From assembly GCF_904066215.1 (NCBI RefSeq), contig NZ_LR880474.1, forward strand, positions 2,914,001-2,978,000: a DNA stretch of 64,000 bases, written 5' to 3'. This document shows, piece by piece, positions 59,354 to 64,000 of this stretch (its first letter is position 1; each line of letters starts with the position of its first letter). A program made the position numbers and the translations under genes. Below the pieces are notes generated by a model that was not told the DNA's origin, searched no databases, and saw only the letters and a list, made by a program, of their open reading frames with translations. The stretch comes from Microbacterium sp. Nx66 (lineage in GTDB: Bacteria; Actinomycetota; Actinomycetes; Actinomycetales; Microbacteriaceae).

Positions 59354-60721
59354 ATGGCCACCCGGAAACCCGCTCCCCCCGCGTACGTCTGCACCGAGTG
59401 CGGGTGGACGACGGCCAAGTGGGTCGGCCGCTGCGGGGAGTGCCAGCAGTGGGGCACGGTCCAGGAGCAGGCCGCGCAGACCGGGATCCTCCGTCGCGTG
59501 AACGCGCTCGCCCCGACCGCCGATCGCGCCGCACGACCGATCACGCAGATCACGACCCAGGACGCCCCGCGGCGCACGAGCGGCGTCGGCGAGTTCGACC
59601 GTGTGCTCGGCGGCGGCATCGTGCCGGGAGCCGCGATCCTCCTCAGCGGCGAGCCCGGCGTGGGCAAGTCGACCCTGCTGCTCGAGGTCGCCGCGCAAGC
59701 GGCGCGGAGCGGGCGACGGGTGCTGTACGCGAGCGCGGAGGAGTCGCCGGCCCAGGTGCGGCTGCGGGCGGAGCGGACGGGCGCGCTGCACGACGAGCTC
59801 TACCTCGCGAGCGAGACCGACCTCGCCACCATCCTCGGACACATCGACGAGGTGCAGCCGCAGCTCGTCATCGTCGACTCCGTGCAGACCGTGTCGTCGT
59901 CCCTCACCGACGGCGCGGCCGGTCAGCCCAGCCAGGTGCGGGAGGTCGCCGCGACCCTGATCCGGGTGGCGAAGGAGCGCGACCTGCCGATCATCATCGT
60001 CGGGCACGTGACCAAGGACGGCCAGGTCGCGGGGCCCCGGGTGCTGGAGCACCTCGTCGACGTCGTGTGTCACTTCGAGGGCGACCGGCAGACCTCGCTG
60101 CGCTTCATCCGGGCGCTGAAGAACCGCTTCGGCCCCACCGACGAGGTCGGCTGCTTCGAGATGACCGGAGACGGCATCGCCGAGGTCCCCGACCCGTCCG
60201 GTCTGTTCCTGTCGCAGGGCGCCTCCGAACCCGGGACCTGTGTGGCCATCTCCCTCGAAGGCCGTCGCGCTCTCCCGGTCGAGGTGCAGGCGCTCACCGT
60301 GCCGAGCAACGCCCCGAACCCCCGCCGCATCGTGCACGGCCTCGACTCCTCGCGGGTGGCCATGGTGCTGGCGATCCTCGAGCGCCGGGCGGGCGTGCCC
60401 ACCGGCAGCCTCGACGTGTACGTGTCCACGGTCGGCGGCGTGCGGTTCACGGAGCCCGCGGCCGACCTCGCCATCGCGATCGCCGTCGCCGGATCCATCC
60501 AGATGATCTCGGTCCCGCGTACGGTCGCCGCCGTCGGCGAGCTCAGTCTCGCGGGTGAGGTGCGGCCGGTGACGCAGGCGGCGCAGCGGCGGTCCGAAGC
60601 CGCGCGACTCGGCTACGAGCAGGTCGTGGACGACCGTTCGAAGACGCTGCGTGCCGCGCTGGGAGACGTCAGGGCACGGAACAGCACCCGTCGGCCCGAC
60701 CGGGACATCCCGCCGTTCTGA
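59354..60721 (+). CDS. radA: DNA repair protein RadA
   Basis: A 455-residue RecA-like branch-migration protein. An N-terminal zinc finger (YVCTECGWTTAKWVGRCGEC) is followed by the ATPase with LLSGEPGVGKSTLLLEVAAQ (Walker A), LVIVDSVQTV (Walker B) and the RadA-specific KNRFG motif. A C-terminal Lon-like fold (LPVEVQALTVPSNAPNPRRI, SLDVYVSTVGGVRFTEPAAD) ends it. It acts in processing recombination intermediates. It is divergent from the cyd regulator gene, 100 bases away. Confidence 0.96.
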   Translation: MATRKPAPPAYVCTECGWTTAKWVGRCGECQQWGTVQEQAAQTGILRRVNALAPTADRAARPITQITTQDAPRRTSGVGEFDRVLGGGIVPGAAILLSGEPGVGKSTLLLEVAAQAARSGRRVLYASAEESPAQVRLRAERTGALHDELYLASETDLATILGHIDEVQPQLVIVDSVQTVSSSLTDGAAGQPSQVREVAATLIRVAKERDLPIIIVGHVTKDGQVAGPRVLEHLVDVVCHFEGDRQTSLRFIRALKNRFGPTDEVGCFEMTGDGIAEVPDPSGLFLSQGASEPGTCVAISLEGRRALPVEVQALTVPSNAPNPRRIVHGLDSSRVAMVLAILERRAGVPTGSLDVYVSTVGGVRFTEPAADLAIAIAVAGSIQMISVPRTVAAVGELSLAGEVRPVTQAAQRRSEAARLGYEQVVDDRSKTLRAALGDVRARNSTRRPDRDIPPF

Positions 60722-60739
60722 GCCGGAGCGCGGCTGAGG

Positions 60740-61159
60740 TCAGGCGTCGAGGGCCTTGAGCAGTTCCACCGGGTCGGCCTGCATCGGGTGCGGTCCTGCG
60801 ATGTCGAGGAACACGGTCGTGATCGGGTGCGCGGAGAGGAACGCCCGCAGCCAGGTCGCGTCGTAGATGCCCACGCCGGGCGGCAGGTTCGCCGGCTTGT
60901 TCTTCGCGTCGCTGAACAGGAGGAGGGCGAGGTCACCCGAGTTCGGGTCGCGGTAGGTCCAGACCTCGCCGCTGTCGAGCGGGTTGTCGCGGGCGCCCGG
61001 CTTGATGAGCGGGACGACGGTGGTGCCGTGCCGCAGGGCGAGCGCGACTGCGGCGACGTCCTGCTTCTCGAGCGCGAGCGCGAGTGCTTCGGACCGGAAG
61101 TCCTCCGGGGCGGGCTTCTTCTTCGCGCTCTTCCCGGACTTCGCCTTCTTCGCTGCCAT
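60740..61159 (-). CDS. SseB-like protein of unknown function
   Basis: A 139-residue soluble protein. The first 20 residues are Lys/Ala-rich and probably disordered. The rest has ALALALEKQDVAAVALALRH, TTVVPLIKPGARDNPL, GDLALLLFSDAKNKPANLPP and TTVFLDIAGPHPMQADPVEL, resembling the SseB N-terminal domain fold. The role is unknown in actinobacteria. It converges with radA, 18 bases apart. Confidence 0.7.
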   Translation of the reverse strand: MAAKKAKSGKSAKKKPAPEDFRSEALALALEKQDVAAVALALRHGTTVVPLIKPGARDNPLDSGEVWTYRDPNSGDLALLLFSDAKNKPANLPPGVGIYDATWLRAFLSAHPITTVFLDIAGPHPMQADPVELLKALDA

Positions 61160-61208
61160 GCATCCAGCTTAGGCATCGGGGCGACGCGGCGGCGCCGGGG
61201 AAAGATTG

Positions 61209-61256
61209 GGGCCCTCTCGAGTCCTCCATTGGGGACTGGGGTACTCGAGAGGGCCC
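61209..61256 (-). terminator. Strong hairpin, probable terminator
   Basis: gggccctctcgagt (61209-61222) and actcgagagggccc (61243-61256) form a perfect 14-bp stem around a 20-base loop. It lies about 145 bases past the stop of the minus-strand gene at 61401 and before the SseB-like gene, and is followed on the minus strand by a short T-rich stretch. Confidence 0.6.
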
Positions 61257-61400
61257 TCGGACTCTCGAGCGGCGGTGTCGAAGCGCTGGGGACGCTGTGA
61301 TTCGACGCCACTGGGGATGGCATGTTGCCGCATATCGGGAGAGTCACCTCTATGGTATCCCAAAGAGTGAGCCCTGTCAGCACAGGTGCCGGTCACGCTC

Positions 61401-62051
61401 TCAGAACAAGAGGATCTGGGTGGTCGTGGCGCTGGGGAAACCGCCGATCGAGACGCCCACGTGATACGAGGCCCCACCGCCGGGAGCCCGTTGCCGGTTC
61501 TCCTGCGCGCAGGTCTCGACGCTGGAGCGCGTGCGATCCCAGACGACCGGCTCCTTGCTCACCACGGTGGATCCCGCGGTGAGTGTGGCGATCATGCTGC
61601 TGGGGTTCTCCTGGCAGTCGGTCGACCGCCACCACACGTCCGAGCCGCTGGAGACCGTGAAGACCTGGGTCGTGGAGCCGACGTCGATCGTGCAGTCCCT
61701 GGTGCCCTTGTTGGTCAGCGAGATGGAGAGCTTCGGCGAAGCACCGTCGGCGTACGACTCGGCATCCGTCACGGCCTTCACCTCGACGTCCTTCGCCTCG
61801 CACGCGACGACGGCCGGAGTGGCGTCCGCAGAGGGCGAGGGTGAGGGCGACGGCGAGGCTGACCCGGACGGCGTCGGACCGGCGGTGGCGGAGGAGGTCG
61901 GCGCGGGTGCGGTCCCCTGCCCGTCGGCGGCCGCCCACGGTCGTGCGACGAGGAGCCAGACGGAGGCTCCGACGAGCGCGAGGACGAGGAGCAGTCCCAA
62001 CAGCACCGCCAACCGCCGACGACGATAGACGGCGGCGGAGTGACGGGGCAT
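61401..62051 (-). CDS. Membrane-anchored extracytoplasmic protein with Ser/Pro linker
   Basis: A 216-residue protein. A membrane anchor lies at about 13-36 (LAVLLGLLLVLALVGASVWL). A low-complexity linker rich in Ser, Pro, Ala and Thr spans about 45-78. An extracytoplasmic beta-sandwich domain follows with VACEAKDVEVKAVTDAESYA, LSISLTNKGTRDCTIDVGST and WWRSTDCQEN, and four cysteines that could form two disulfides. DUF4232-like proteins look similar. Function unknown. Confidence 0.75.
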   Translation of the reverse strand: MPRHSAAVYRRRRLAVLLGLLLVLALVGASVWLLVARPWAAADGQGTAPAPTSSATAGPTPSGSASPSPSPSPSADATPAVVACEAKDVEVKAVTDAESYADGASPKLSISLTNKGTRDCTIDVGSTTQVFTVSSGSDVWWRSTDCQENPSSMIATLTAGSTVVSKEPVVWDRTRSSVETCAQENRQRAPGGGASYHVGVSIGGFPSATTTQILLF

Positions 62052-62111
62052 GCCTCCAGGTTAAGCGATCCCCCTCCACGAGCCTGGGAGGCGCGAGCGG
62101 TCGTCCGGGGC

Positions 62112-62612
62112 TCAGAGCACCTTGAGCATCCGGGTGTTGCCGAGCGTGTTCGGCTTCACGTGCGCGAGGTCGAGGAACTCCTCGACGCCGGCGTCGCCGC
62201 TGCGGAGGAGCTGCGAGTACACGTCCGGATCGACGACCTGCTCCCCGATGGGGGTGAAGCCGCGACGGCCGAAGAAGTCGACCTCGAACGTGAGGCAGAA
62301 CAGGCGCGTGAGCCCGAGCGCCCGCGCGTTCTCCTCGAGCCGCTCGACGATCGCCCGACCGACGCCGTGATGGAGCCAGTCGTCGCGGACGAGCAGGGTG
62401 CGCACCTCGCCGAGGTCCTCCCAGATCACGTGCAGCGCGCCGCAGCCGATCAGCTCGCCGTCGGCCTCGGCGACGACGAACTCCTGCACGGCGCCGTAGA
62501 GCACGGCGAGGTCCTTGCCGAGCAGGATGCGCTGCTCCACCATCGGCTGGAGCAGGTTCCGGATGCTGACGATGTCGGCGCTGCGGGCCGGCCGGACGAT
62601 GTACGCGCTCAC
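62112..62612 (-). CDS. argA: Amino-acid N-acetyltransferase (N-acetylglutamate synthase, short GNAT type)
   Basis: A 166-residue GNAT-fold enzyme. RNLLQPMVEQRILLGKDLAV, EADGELIGCGALHVIWEDLG, EVRTLLVRDDWLHHGVGRAI (acetyl-CoA pyrophosphate loop) and LFCLTFEVDFFGRRGFTPIG are visible. The arrangement follows the stand-alone N-acetylglutamate synthase of actinobacteria, which lacks the amino-acid kinase domain of E. coli ArgA. It makes N-acetylglutamate, the first step of arginine synthesis. Lone gene, no arg neighbours. Confidence 0.88.
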   Translation of the reverse strand: MSAYIVRPARSADIVSIRNLLQPMVEQRILLGKDLAVLYGAVQEFVVAEADGELIGCGALHVIWEDLGEVRTLLVRDDWLHHGVGRAIVERLEENARALGLTRLFCLTFEVDFFGRRGFTPIGEQVVDPDVYSQLLRSGDAGVEEFLDLAHVKPNTLGNTRMLKVL

Positions 62613-62764
62613 CTGACCAGCCTAGGACCCACCCCTCCCGTCGGCTCTCAGACGGGGCACAGCTTCGGAGATCCCGACCGACACTCCGGCACCCAGAAGC
62701 TGCGCCCCGCGTGTCGTCTGTCATCTCCGAAGTTGTGGCCAGGAGGGCGGCGGAGTGGGGACGA

Positions 62765-62798
62765 CGAAGGGGCGGATGCTGTCGCATCCGCCCCTTCG
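62765..62798 (-). terminator. Terminator of clpC
   Basis: cgaaggggcggatgc (62765-62779) and gcatccgccccttcg (62784-62798) form a perfect 15-bp stem with a four-base loop, 18 bases past the clpC stop. Confidence 0.85.
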
Positions 62799-62815
62799 GG
62801 TGACCGTGTCGAGGA

Positions 62816-64000
<1,185 letters not shown>

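Noticed and set aside
61193..61400. Possible small gene between the SseB-like and anchored proteins
   Set aside because: Open frames cross the 14-bp hairpin and show no ribosome site or family; treated as a terminator region.

Overview
The window is a stretch of chromosome from a high-GC Gram-positive bacterium, most likely an actinobacterium of the Microbacteriaceae and probably Microbacterium. The evidence is the GC-rich codon use, frequent GTG and TTG starts, ATGA/GTGA gene overlaps, the class Ib ribonucleotide reductase operon nrdHIEF, cytochrome bd with its CydDC exporter, and an actinobacterial rRNA operon without spacer tRNAs. The genus is an inference, because no 16S comparison could be run.

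Layout. 1-6.1 kb: a truncated surface protein with prealbumin-like repeats, a DUF488 protein, a YihY/BrkB membrane protein, a one-lobe solute-binding lipoprotein coupled to a divergent cation diffusion facilitator, and a thioester-domain (Cys-Gln) surface adhesin. 6.1-11.2 kb: small conserved or hypothetical genes, including a catalase-like protein, a cyclodeaminase-family protein and a cytidylyltransferase. 11.4-17.6 kb: the nrdHIEF operon (minus strand), interrupted after nrdF by a low-GC cassette. The cassette holds one 735-residue gene with an Mrr-type nuclease domain and a STAND NTPase domain, and it ends in a decayed duplicate of the nrdF 3' end. This is the most striking part of the window.

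18-29.6 kb: an MFS/sugar kinase/hydrolase/acyl-CoA dehydrogenase run, an Lrp regulator, a PucR regulator divergent from a semialdehyde dehydrogenase and class III aminotransferase pair, a CsoR/RcnR regulator, DUF445 and an arginase-family HutG. 29.6-35.8 kb: a LacI-controlled carbohydrate ABC importer (binding lipoprotein and two permeases, no ATPase) ending in a glycogen-debranching-like enzyme; promoter and operator are visible. 35.8-41 kb: hutHUI (histidine to formiminoglutamate) divergent from an IclR regulator. HutG, about 6 kb away, would complete the pathway.

41-46.7 kb: a 16S-23S-5S rRNA operon (minus strand) with promoter, processing stem and terminator. 46.8-50.4 kb: a GntR/FadR-type regulator, a flavin-dependent alpha-hydroxy acid dehydrogenase and an MHS-type transporter in one direction, with a perfect palindrome as likely operator. 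50.5-50.8 kb: tRNA-Ala(CGC) and tRNA-Ser(CGA). 50.8-52.8 kb: a MetE-like protein and a putative Fe(II)/2-oxoglutarate-type oxygenase. 52.8-59.3 kb: cydABDC preceded by an overlapping winged-helix regulator with a four-cysteine tail. 59.3-64 kb: radA, an SseB-like protein, an anchored hypothetical protein, an N-acetylglutamate synthase and the 3' part of clpC.
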